Source of the DNA: an uncultured Lachnospiraceae bacterium
GTDB taxonomy: Bacteria > Bacillota > Clostridia > Lachnospirales > Lachnospiraceae
Length of the DNA: 15,240 nt
Direction of reading: 5' to 3'
Assembly: GCA_947175845.1 (NCBI GenBank)
Contig: CAMWOK010000037.1
Coordinates: 1 to 15,240, forward strand
The notes beneath the pieces are model-generated. The model was not told the DNA's origin. It searched no databases and was given only the letters and a program-made list of their open reading frames with translations. The position numbers and the translations under genes are program-made. Of the stretch, positions 1 to 6,801 are shown one piece after another (the first letter of the stretch is position 1; every line of letters starts with the position of its first letter).

Positions 1-22
1 TAGGGCGGACGCCCGACATGAA

Positions 23-79
23 ATAAGTTGTCGGCAATCGCTAAAATTAATTGTTAGATCGTACAATCCGACAACTTAT
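23..79. repeat. Perfect 12-bp inverted repeat (23-34 / 68-79)
   Basis: The arms ATAAGTTGTCGG (23-34) and CCGACAACTTAT (68-79) are exact reverse complements, separated by 33 AT-rich bases. The interior contains a weaker nested dyad (CTAA...TTAG around 41-57). A small GC-rich hairpin, GGGCG-GA-CGCCC, lies just outside at 3-14. There is no T-run typical of a terminator on either side. The right arm lies inside the last codons of the truncated HAD reading frame, so the repeat may belong to the DNA that replaced the rest of that gene, for example the end of a small mobile element. The identity of the element is unknown. Confidence 0.6.
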
Positions 80-191
80 GGATAGGTATGGCTGAACTGT
101 TACATATTTCGAGCGTATATTCAGACAAAGATTTGTCATTTCTTAATAAAGTGCCATCTAAGTCAAAAAGTAATATGCGGGGATTTGCCAT
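54..191 (-). pseudogene. 5' fragment of a HAD-superfamily (Cof-like) phosphatase gene
   Basis: On the minus strand an ATG at 191-189 follows a good GGAGG ribosome binding site (about 200-204). The reading frame codes for about 45 residues before a TAA at 54-56. The start is a textbook HAD motif I: residues 5-15 read ILLFDLDGTLL, with the nucleophile Asp at position 10 and the second Asp at 12, followed by a Cof-like stretch ending near SEYTLE. Intact members of this family are about 250-290 residues long, so all of the cap domain and motifs II-IV are missing. The frame loses family resemblance near residue 30, close to an inverted repeat, which suggests interruption by an insertion or deletion. 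It is read here as a pseudogene; whether the short peptide is still made is unknown. Confidence 0.72.
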
Positions 192-439
192 TGTATGTTC
201 CTCCAAAACAAGTTTTATAAACAATGTGCTATGAATCTATGATAACACATTCTTCTGCACTTATCATCAAGAAATTGTCTCGTACAGGAAAGTAGCAATC
301 GCACAGTCAATATGCTCTGCGACGAAGTCCATATAATAGAAGCCGGGAATTCCACACGCCGGTGTAAAGTTATCCCCAAAACAACCGATAAATAAAGTAC
401 CATTTCTTATAAATTCAAATTGATTGAGGGGGAATCTGG

Positions 440-2476
440 ATGAATCTTCAGGAAGAAAGAGAACATTTACAGATGGGGCTAGGGCATCTGCAGGCAGCAG
501 CGGACAAGCTGTTGAAGAAAGTGGAGTACTACTCACAAAACTGTCAGAACTCTGTAAAATACATCTGGGAAAACCAGAGTGAGTTTGATGAGTACGAGGC
601 GATTTTTAACAATCTGCTGGTCAGTCAGGTGGTTGACTCCGGGGAACAGACGAAGGAAAAGTTGTATCAAATCATCAAAATGATGGACACGCCATACTTT
701 GCGCGAATTGATTTTCTGATGGATGGGGATCTGGAACCAATGCAGGTTTACATTGGGAAGTTTTCTTTCTGGGATGACACAGGGGAGTTTGAAGTCTTTG
801 ACTGGCGGGCGCCGATTTCGGGCATGTACTATGAATTTGAGTACGGAAGCGCCTTCTATGATGCCCCGATGGGCAGAATTGAGGGAGAGCTTGTCTGTAA
901 GAGGCAGTACAAAATCAGCAGAGGAACTTTGGAGTACGCGCTCGAGAGCGGGATAGGCATCAGCGACGAGATTTTGCAGCAGGAGCTTGCAAAGAACGCG
1001 GACCGGAAGATGAAGGATATCGTGGTCACTATCCAGAAGGAGCAGAACAGGCTGATTCGGGACAATTCATCGGATGTCCTCATCATACAGGGCGCGGCAG
1101 GTTCGGGGAAGACCTCTGTTGCACTGCACCGGATTGCCTATTTTCTGTATCAGTTTAAAGGAAAAATCACATCCAAAAACTTCCTGATTCTCTCGCCTAA
1201 CAGTGTTTTTGTCGACTATATAGCGGATGTTCTTCCGGAGCTTGGCGAGGAAAATGTCAAATGTGTGTCTATGGATGATATCGCTAAAACGATTCTTGGA
1301 AAGGACTTTCGCTGTGAGAAAATGGCTCTGCAGGCGGAGCGGTATCTGCAGAAAAAAGAGGATGACGCGTGGAAAAAACGCAATCAATTCAAGACCTCGG
1401 CATCATTTTTCAGGCAGCTCGAAAAGTATCTGGATCAGTGTGTCAGAGAGAATTTTCGGGAGGCGGATTATCCTTATGACGGAGGAATTGTGGAGGCATC
1501 CTACCTGCGAAAATGTTATGATATCCGAAAGAATCTTCCAGTGCGGCAGCGGTTTTGGGAGATTGCCGCACTGGTCTGTGCGGACATCAGAGGGGTGAAT
1601 AAAAACAGTTTGTTTGAATGGCTGATGGCGAGGTTTTTGCACAATGATGTGATGCAGCTGTATCGGGATTTTTATCAGCGTCTGGACAGGACGGATCTCT
1701 TTGTCTATGAGGAGGGAATGGAAATTGAGAGCGCTGACATTTTTCCGATGATGTACATTAAGATGGTACTGGAAAAAGTGGAGGGGGATCCGGAGATCAA
1801 ATATCTGATAATTGACGAGATGCAGGACTATTCCCCTGTGCAGTATGCGGTCATCAATCGACTCTACAACTGCAAAAAGACTATTCTCGGCGACTGTCAT
1901 CAGAATGTCGTTCCCTTTGTGTCGGACAATATGGATTTTCTCAGGGAACTCTATCCGAAAGCGCAGGTTATTGAGATTCACAAAAGTTACCGGTCAACCT
2001 GTGAGATTATGAGATATGCGGGTAGGATTCAGAAAAATCTCAATCTGGAATTGATTGAGCGGCATGGGAGCCAGCCGCAAGAGCTTGCCTTTGAGGATCT
2101 GATGGAAGAGATCGCTTTTATAGAACAGGAGATTGCGTGTGTCCAGAAGAATACGAAAGCGGGGAAGCTGGGGATTCTCTGCAAGAGCCAGCCGCAGGCA
2201 GAGTCCCTGTTTCAGGTACTTTCCGGCATGGGCGGCGTGCATCTGTTCACTTATGATACAGAGGTTTTCTACGACGGCGTAATTGTGACATCTGTGTCAC
2301 TTTCAAAAGGTCTGGAGTTCGACGCGGTTCTGATAGTGGATGCCGACAGGGATAATTACCGCACGGAATACGACAGAAATCTGCTGTACGTGGCCTGCAC
2401 GAGAGCAATGCATCAGTTAAAGCTGCTCTACTGCGGGGAGAAGAGCAGTTTTTTGTCCGAAGATACAAACAGATGA
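440..2476 (+). CDS. helD: HelD-like UvrD/Rep superfamily 1 helicase (RNA polymerase recycling ATPase)
   Basis: This 678-residue protein has the layout of Firmicutes HelD, a DNA-independent ATPase that binds RNA polymerase, inserts arms into its channels and releases stalled or inactive complexes. A charged N-terminal helical region (about 1-75) corresponds to the secondary-channel arm. It is followed by the family-typical block containing YFARIDF, YIGK and DWRAPISGMYYE. Superfamily 1 motifs are intact: Walker A GAAGSGKT (218-225), motif II DEMQD (459-463), GDCHQ, KSYRST (515-520), SKGLEF (622-627) and VACTRA (651-656). The ATG at 440 has a GAGGGGG ribosome binding site seven bases upstream. 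The gene stands alone, divergent from the decayed HAD fragment, and ends at a strong palindrome. The length is slightly shorter than the usual 700-770 residues. A generic DNA helicase role is the alternative, but the RIDF and DWRAPIS blocks favour HelD. Confidence 0.86.
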   Translation: MNLQEEREHLQMGLGHLQAAADKLLKKVEYYSQNCQNSVKYIWENQSEFDEYEAIFNNLLVSQVVDSGEQTKEKLYQIIKMMDTPYFARIDFLMDGDLEPMQVYIGKFSFWDDTGEFEVFDWRAPISGMYYEFEYGSAFYDAPMGRIEGELVCKRQYKISRGTLEYALESGIGISDEILQQELAKNADRKMKDIVVTIQKEQNRLIRDNSSDVLIIQGAAGSGKTSVALHRIAYFLYQFKGKITSKNFLILSPNSVFVDYIADVLPELGEENVKCVSMDDIAKTILGKDFRCEKMALQAERYLQKKEDDAWKKRNQFKTSASFFRQLEKYLDQCVRENFREADYPYDGGIVEASYLRKCYDIRKNLPVRQRFWEIAALVCADIRGVNKNSLFEWLMARFLHNDVMQLYRDFYQRLDRTDLFVYEEGMEIESADIFPMMYIKMVLEKVEGDPEIKYLIIDEMQDYSPVQYAVINRLYNCKKTILGDCHQNVVPFVSDNMDFLRELYPKAQVIEIHKSYRSTCEIMRYAGRIQKNLNLELIERHGSQPQELAFEDLMEEIAFIEQEIACVQKNTKAGKLGILCKSQPQAESLFQVLSGMGGVHLFTYDTEVFYDGVIVTSVSLSKGLEFDAVLIVDADRDNYRTEYDRNLLYVACTRAMHQLKLLYCGEKSSFLSEDTNR

Positions 2477-2485
2477 AAAATGTGT

Positions 2486-2513
2486 GATCCGGGGGATAAT
2501 TATCCCCCGGATC
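2486..2513. terminator. 28-nt perfect palindrome between convergent genes, likely bidirectional terminator
   Basis: The sequence is self-complementary over 28 bases: a GATCCGGGGGAT half, a TAATTA-type centre and its exact complement. It sits in the 40-bp gap between the helD stop (2476) and the stop of the minus-strand fragment (2517). The T-tracts are imperfect. In the minus direction TTTTT begins about six bases after the stem, and in the plus direction there is only GCTTTAG. The very GC-rich stem still makes transcript termination or 3'-end protection the likely role. Confidence 0.7.
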
Positions 2514-2516
2514 GCT

Positions 2517-2984
2517 TTAGATGCAGAGTACTTTACAGCGCTTTTTGTAGCAGGCAATCCCGTAATGATAGATGGTTTTCATGCCATCGTCCACCAGCTG
2601 TTCCTCGTAGTTTCGGTCGTAAATCTGTTGGAGCGCCTCTTTGCAGGCAGTGTCAAAAGCCGCATTTTCAGCGTATTTCAGTTCGATGACAAAACCGAGC
2701 TGGCTCTCGTCAATCTCGACAGTGATGTCGCAGTATCCGTCTCCGGACTCCATGTTTGAGCGGACATTCCAGTCATCCATACTGCTCAGTATGCCAAGCA
2801 GGATACCGTGATAGAAGTTCTCTTTTCTCTCTTTTTGGATATTTGTGTCACGAATGCTGATGGTTTTTTGTAAGTAGGCATTGAATCCTTTCTCAATGGC
2901 GGTGGCATTATTTTGCCGAAATGCCGTGCAGAAGCCCGTTTTACAATACAGAGCTGTCCTCCTGCAGTCGAAAGCGTGTGCCAA
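2517..2984 (-). pseudogene. C-terminal PD-(D/E)XK nuclease-like fragment of an AAA-ATPase-like protein
   Basis: The reading frame encodes about 155 residues that match the C-terminal part of the large Clostridia/Bacteroidetes family with an N-terminal AAA-ATPase-like domain and a PD-(D/E)XK nuclease-like domain (Pfam AAA-ATPase_like plus DUF1703). Visible hallmarks are TISIRDT, KENFYHGILLGIL, SNMESGDGYCDI with Asp86, the ELK motif (Glu101, Lys103), and a tail with YGIACYKKRCKV. Full-length members are about 500-580 residues, so the whole ATPase domain is missing. Family resemblance begins only around residue 20, the frame has no ATG start (the first usable codon is TTG), and no clear ribosome binding site was found. 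This is most likely a 5'-truncated remnant, although the nuclease core residues are intact. The cellular role of the full-length family is unclear. Confidence 0.78.
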
Positions 2985-3117
2985 AATGCTTGTTCAATAG
3001 TACTTTGTGTGATAAACTGATAATTATTGTATGAAATCGGAGATTTTATCATTCTGATTTATGGGCGGATGGGGTGACAGTGTACTGCAGATTTTATATG
3101 AGAGAGGAGCATCAAAG

Positions 3118-3831
3118 ATGAACAGTAGTTTACTTTCCACTTTTAATGAGGAATATCTGGGATTAAATGAAGCCTGTATCTGTGACGGTATCAGGCTGTG
3201 TCAGTGTCAATATCGGGACATGCCGCTGAATAAAAAGTACTTTTATCCAGTGATTGCAGCAATCTGTCAGGGGATGAATGTTATCTCCTGTTCGCCAAAG
3301 CTGGGCAGGACACAACAAAGGCACTTGTGTGATTCAATAGATTTTGAGGGATTCCGCGCAGGCTTGCTGCCCGGTCACTGTGTTCTTCCTGACTGTGAAC
3401 CGGTTTATATGGACAGGATGTTTCTGGCAGAGCGCTGCATGAACAGCTGCGAATACGGTGCAAAACTGGATTGTCCAGACGAAACGGATGGGAAAGCGGC
3501 TTGTTGTGATAAGAATCACCAGATAGAATATCGGTATCTGGACGAATATCGAAAATATATCGCGCTGATGAATGGGGATGTCATCGGCTACTGCAAAGTG
3601 TCGGATGTGATAGCGGGATATGGTAATTTTGTCGTGTTCGTCGATGAGGCTCACCGTAGGAAAGGAATTGCCCAAAGGCTGGTTCGGTCAATGATTCAGA
3701 CCTGTCTTGAAAATAAGATTACACCTATGTATCTGGTGCGGATCACCAATCTTGCGTCCCTGTCGCTTGCAAAGAAAGCCGGGTTTCAGGTGCTGCAAAG
3801 AGAATTGGTGTTTTGTCATAGAATAATATAG
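3118..3831 (+). CDS. GNAT-fold acetyltransferase with a cysteine-rich N-terminal region
   Basis: This 237-residue protein has a C-terminal GNAT domain (about 135-235). The acetyl-CoA-binding motif A is visible as HRRKGIAQRL, with the R-x-x-G-x-A pattern at 180-185, followed by NLASLSLAKKAGF, the usual C-terminal GNAT element. The first 133 residues hold 14 cysteines (20, 22, 28, 30, 50, 58, 71, 88, 93, 107, 111, 119, 129, 130) and match no domain I recognise. They could bind metal or form a degenerate second GNAT half. The ATG at 3118 is preferred over an in-frame ATG at 3061 because AGAGGAG lies eight bases upstream. The gene is followed after 18 bases by a 26-codon ORF and then an ABC exporter on the same strand, so it may acylate the encoded peptide or a related substrate. 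The substrate cannot be read from the sequence. Confidence 0.8.
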   Translation: MNSSLLSTFNEEYLGLNEACICDGIRLCQCQYRDMPLNKKYFYPVIAAICQGMNVISCSPKLGRTQQRHLCDSIDFEGFRAGLLPGHCVLPDCEPVYMDRMFLAERCMNSCEYGAKLDCPDETDGKAACCDKNHQIEYRYLDEYRKYIALMNGDVIGYCKVSDVIAGYGNFVVFVDEAHRRKGIAQRLVRSMIQTCLENKITPMYLVRITNLASLSLAKKAGFQVLQRELVFCHRII

Positions 3832-3849
3832 TAAAAGGAGGTGGTGAAT

Positions 3850-3930
3850 ATGTATGAAACAATACAACATGTGAAAAATATGAGGAGTTGTTCAGAGACA
3901 GAAAACCGGGGAGGTATGCATTATTTCTGA
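3850..3930 (+). CDS. 26-residue peptide ORF, candidate exported peptide precursor
   Basis: An ATG at 3850 lies seven bases after a near-perfect Shine-Dalgarno stretch (AAAAGGAGGTGGTGA, 3833-3847), the strongest such site in its neighbourhood. The frame runs 26 codons to a TGA at 3928-3930. The peptide starts MYETIQHVKNMR, has a single cysteine at position 14, is charged and polar in the middle (SETENR), and ends GGMHYF. It is not hydrophobic and has no signal peptide. It lies 18 bases after the GNAT gene and 24 bases before the ABC exporter gene, as expected for a peptide precursor in a synthesis/export operon. The Gly-Gly at 21-22 resembles a leader cleavage site, but the exporter has no C39 protease domain. 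Alternatives are a translational leader for the exporter gene or chance. The ORF is directly visible; the function is inference. Confidence 0.5.
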   Translation: MYETIQHVKNMRSCSETENRGGMHYF

Positions 3931-3954
3931 CAGCCCCTCTGGAGGAAAATCAGA

Positions 3955-5541
3955 ATGAAAAAATATATTAACCATGTAAAAAAGTATATTGCTGTCGAGA
4001 TTTTGTCTGACATACTATGCACGGTCTTTGCGGCGTTCATCCCTGTTTTGCACAAGGAGCTGTTCGATAGTCTTGCCGATGGCAGGTTGTCGCGGATTCC
4101 TGCTATCATTGCAGCGTTTATCCTTTTGCAGGGATTGTCGTGCATGTGCACGTATCTGTGCATGGTGTACGCTTGGAAGAAAGCCATCAAATATGAGGCG
4201 ACTTTAAAAAAAGACTTTATCAGCGCGCTGCTCAATAAGGAGGAAAAAAGTTTTTACGCGCATTCAACGAGCGATTACATATCCCTGCAGGGCAATGACA
4301 TCACGGCGCTCGAACAGGACTATCTGCAGCCGTGGACAGATGTGCTGCGTTCCATCAACATGTTTGTGATCTATGCGGTGGTCATTATTGTCTATGTGGA
4401 TTGGCGGATTGCGCTGGCAATTATTCTCTCGTCCTTTCTGGTGACAGCTGGTCCAAAGATTACGGGAAAAATCGTTTCAGATAAGAGAATGCAGTATCAG
4501 AACCAGATTGCGGAGTATGTGAACTGCATCACCGATTTGCTGAGCGGCTACAAGCTTGTCAACCGTTTTACGAGAGCAAATCTTTTGAGGGTGCACGAAA
4601 AGGCGCTGGATACGACAGCAAACAGACGTTTTGATTATGGAAAAAGCAAGACAGTCTCCTTGAGCGTCAATGATGCCGCGATTAAAATTATTCAGATCGT
4701 GTCCTTTATCTGTGCATGTGTGCTTCTGCTAAACGGTGAGATCAGTATTGGTGCGGGCGTTGCCACATTCAGCTATGTGAGCAGTTTTATCTCGCCGCTG
4801 GAGTCTATTTTGTACGACGTCAATGCGATTCAATCGACGGACGAGGTGCGGAAAAAATTTCTCTCTATCCTGAACAGTGGAATTCGAAAGGAACTTCCTG
4901 CACCGCGGGCAGTAGAGACGGGCATTTCTCTGCGGGATGTCGATTACCGTAATGGTGCCTTTCACATGAGGATAGACAGGCTGGATTTTGAAAAGGGAAA
5001 AAAGTATGCGGTAGTTGGTGGAAACGGATGTGGAAAATCGACACTTCTGCGGCTCATTATGCAGTATCTGCAGCCGGATTCCGGGCGGATCACGCTGGAT
5101 GGAAAAGCTATCTGCACGATCGATCCATCCGCATGTATTTCCTGCATTGATCAGAATGAGTACATCTATCGCGCAGGGCTGCTGGACAATGTGACAATAT
5201 TTGACTCTTATCCAAACGCAGGGCTGCAGATTTGGGATGGGTTCTGGCATAAAAATAAGACAGAAAAAAATGCAGACTGTCAGAAAATGAGCGGTGGAGA
5301 AAAGCAGCTGATCGCATTTCTACGGGTGGCTGCACGGGATACGCCGATTGTCCTGATGGATGAGCCATTTGCTGCAATGGATGTGGTAAACACTGAAAAG
5401 GTGCAGGATTATCTGCTGCACAGTAAGGAGATGGAGGACAAGACGGTGATTATTGTCACGCACGATGTCTCGGAGGAGACACTCGCAAAATATGATGCGG
5501 TCGTTTGGGCGGACAGCTTTCGCGTCACGGATGCGACTTGA
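3955..5541 (+). CDS. ABC exporter, fused transmembrane and ATPase domains
   Basis: This 528-residue half-transporter has an N-terminal type-1 exporter membrane domain (about 1-290), with hydrophobic segments near residues 15-35, 49-72, 128-150, 152-170 and 238-265. A nucleotide-binding domain follows. Walker A is GGNGCGKST (355-363), the signature is MSGGEKQ (445-451), Walker B is IVLMDEP (465-471) and the H-loop is VTHD (501-504), so the ATPase should be active. It would work as a homodimer, since no second half is encoded nearby. There is no N-terminal C39 peptidase domain. GGAGG lies nine bases before the ATG. The gene is the last of the GNAT / 26-residue peptide / exporter cluster, so the peptide or an acylated product is the natural candidate substrate. 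A multidrug exporter is the alternative. Confidence 0.87.
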   Translation: MKKYINHVKKYIAVEILSDILCTVFAAFIPVLHKELFDSLADGRLSRIPAIIAAFILLQGLSCMCTYLCMVYAWKKAIKYEATLKKDFISALLNKEEKSFYAHSTSDYISLQGNDITALEQDYLQPWTDVLRSINMFVIYAVVIIVYVDWRIALAIILSSFLVTAGPKITGKIVSDKRMQYQNQIAEYVNCITDLLSGYKLVNRFTRANLLRVHEKALDTTANRRFDYGKSKTVSLSVNDAAIKIIQIVSFICACVLLLNGEISIGAGVATFSYVSSFISPLESILYDVNAIQSTDEVRKKFLSILNSGIRKELPAPRAVETGISLRDVDYRNGAFHMRIDRLDFEKGKKYAVVGGNGCGKSTLLRLIMQYLQPDSGRITLDGKAICTIDPSACISCIDQNEYIYRAGLLDNVTIFDSYPNAGLQIWDGFWHKNKTEKNADCQKMSGGEKQLIAFLRVAARDTPIVLMDEPFAAMDVVNTEKVQDYLLHSKEMEDKTVIIVTHDVSEETLAKYDAVVWADSFRVTDAT

Positions 5542-5603
5542 CACCGAACAATATGCTTTTTACATCATTTCGTTTATTTTCTGTTGGATTCTTCTGCAAT
5601 TGT

Positions 5604-5610
5604 CCGATAT
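5604..5610 (+). promoter_or_regulatory. CCGATAT, possible sigma-28/sigma-D type -10 element
   Basis: CCGATAT, the core of the motility sigma factor -10 consensus (GCCGATAT), lies 45 bases before the ATG of the next gene in a 113-bp intergenic region. The matching -35 box TAAA is not found 14-16 bases upstream. A weak sigma-A reading (TTGGAT at 5584, 18 bases, TATATA at 5608) is equally possible. The nearby chemotaxis genes make a motility promoter attractive, but this rests on one half-site. Confidence 0.25.
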
Positions 5611-5654
5611 ATAGAGTAAGCAGTTGTTATTCAGAATGAAAGGGGAGAAGATAA

Positions 5655-6362
5655 ATGGACATCAATCAGATTGCGGGCATGTCTCGTCAGGAACTGATGA
5701 GCTGCATCAGTGAAAAGAAGAAGGAGATTGCAAAGAAACTTGAAAACGGGGACACAGAACCCACTTTTTCTATCGGTGCGGGCAGCTTTACCGTGAAGGA
5801 GTGGGATAAGCTGATAGACAAGGTGGACAAGAATCTCGATGCGGTGAAAAAGGAGCAGGAGGAGCGCAAGGAAGCCCAGGATCAGGAAGCTTTGGAGGAA
5901 AAAAAGACCGGGCAGACGGATTTTGTGAGTATTCTGGAAGTGAGTGATGCCAGGCGCAACTATTATATGGAAAAGCTCAATGGCACTTACAAGCCGTCTT
6001 TTCCGTATGCGGGCTATGCAGTAGGTGATACCATCACCTACAATGGGGTGGTGTTTGAATGCGATTCGCAGGCGAACGCAATCTGTCTGGGAGATATGAG
6101 CAACCGCAGGGACGTTCTGACGATTCCTCTAGAGGGCGGCGGAAGTCTGATGGTAAACAGAAATTGCATCGGTATGCTGTCGGAAGCGCTGTCAATGTTC
6201 TCGCCGGAGGACGTCAACCGCATTATGCGCGCGATAGCGGATGACAATAAGGTGCAGCAGACCCAGCAGGAAATTGAGGACGACAAGAACAGTCTTGGAA
6301 AGGATGCTGACGATGAGGTGCTAAAGGAACTGATCAGAGATCTCGATGAGGATGTGATATAG
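5655..6362 (+). CDS. Uncharacterised cytoplasmic protein with coiled-coil N-terminal half
   Basis: I do not recognise this 235-residue protein. It has no signal peptide or membrane segment. Residues 1-85 are strongly charged and helical, with a likely coiled coil around 50-82 (KLIDKVDKNLDAVKKEQEE). Residues about 90-175 form the only ordered-looking domain, with a Tyr/Gly-rich strand region (YAGYAVGDTITYNGVVFEC). Residues 175-215 are helical, and the tail is rich in Asp and Glu. An AGGGGAGAAG ribosome binding site precedes the ATG. The gene is monocistronic or a distal member after the exporter, and shares a bidirectional terminator with convergent cheY. Similar charged proteins with a VKEWDKLI-type segment occur near motility genes in Lachnospiraceae, as I recall, so a link to flagella is possible but unproven. 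Confidence 0.7.
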   Translation: MDINQIAGMSRQELMSCISEKKKEIAKKLENGDTEPTFSIGAGSFTVKEWDKLIDKVDKNLDAVKKEQEERKEAQDQEALEEKKTGQTDFVSILEVSDARRNYYMEKLNGTYKPSFPYAGYAVGDTITYNGVVFECDSQANAICLGDMSNRRDVLTIPLEGGGSLMVNRNCIGMLSEALSMFSPEDVNRIMRAIADDNKVQQTQQEIEDDKNSLGKDADDEVLKELIRDLDEDVI

Positions 6363-6383
6363 AAATCCATGGGAAAAGCATAT

Positions 6384-6416
6384 AAAAACGGTCTGGCGTT
6401 GGTCCAGACCGTTTTT
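6384..6416. terminator. Bidirectional rho-independent terminator
   Basis: AAAAACGGTCTGG (6384-6396) pairs perfectly with CCAGACCGTTTTT (6404-6416) around a seven-base loop. The flanking A-run and T-run give a U-tract in both directions. It serves the gene ending at 6362 (+) and cheY ending at 6437 (-). Confidence 0.92.
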
Positions 6417-6436
6417 GAATATATGTAATTTAACAG

Positions 6437-6799
6437 TTAACCGATTACCTTCTTGACGGCCTCAAGCACGCGTTCTGCCTGGAATGGTTTTACGATAAAG
6501 TCCTTTGCACCGGACTGGATTGCCTCGATAACCATCGCCTGCTGACCCATTGCGGAGCACATGATCACGGATGCGTTCGGATCGATGGTCTTGATACCTT
6601 TGAGCGCCTGAATTCCATCCATCTCCGGCATTGTGATGTCCAGAAGTACAAGGTCGGGTTTGGTCTCATTATATTTTTCTACTGCAATTCTTCCGTTTTC
6701 TGCCTCAGCAGCGATGGTGTAACCGTTTTTTGTCAAAATATCTTTGATCATCATTCTCATAAAAGCGGCATCGTCAACAATTAAAATTTTCTTAGCCAT
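6437..6799 (-). CDS. cheY: Chemotaxis response regulator CheY
   Basis: This single-domain receiver protein of 120 residues carries phosphorylated signal from CheA to the flagellar motor switch. The acidic pocket Asp9/Asp10, phospho-acceptor Asp54 (in LVLLDITMPEMDG), switch Ser82 and Lys104 (in VKPF) are all present. There is no output domain, so it is a true CheY-type protein rather than a transcription factor, and the stretch after MCSAMGQQ is typical of CheY in Gram-positive bacteria. Its ATG lies two bases after the cheC stop. The AGGAGG ribosome binding site (6808-6813, complement) is embedded in the last codons of cheC, so the genes are translationally coupled and share a promoter upstream of cheC. 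Confidence 0.95.
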   Translation of the reverse strand: MAKKILIVDDAAFMRMMIKDILTKNGYTIAAEAENGRIAVEKYNETKPDLVLLDITMPEMDGIQALKGIKTIDPNASVIMCSAMGQQAMVIEAIQSGAKDFIVKPFQAERVLEAVKKVIG

Positions 6800-6801
6800 T
6801 A

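Noticed and set aside
267..536. Minus-strand open frame upstream of and overlapping the helD start, with a protein-like tail (GTLFIGCFGDNFTPACGIPG)
   Set aside because: Its first half is antisense to helD, the family is unrecognised, and no start or ribosome binding site fits. It could be the 3' remnant of a lost gene, but the evidence is too weak. The 192-439 gap otherwise shows only a 7-bp dyad (ATGATAA/TTATCAT).
2480..2759. Two plus-strand open frames over the nuclease fragment
   Set aside because: They are antisense to a clearly family-like minus-strand frame and contain the terminator palindrome; no ribosome binding site.
2786..3052. Minus-strand ORF of 88 codons starting MIKSPISYNN
   Set aside because: It overlaps the nuclease fragment in another frame and its sequence resembles no protein; probably chance.
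3074..3102. GTGACA-17-TATGAG promoter-like pair before the GNAT gene
   Set aside because: The predicted transcript would begin at about 3109 and remove the ribosome binding site at 3103-3109.
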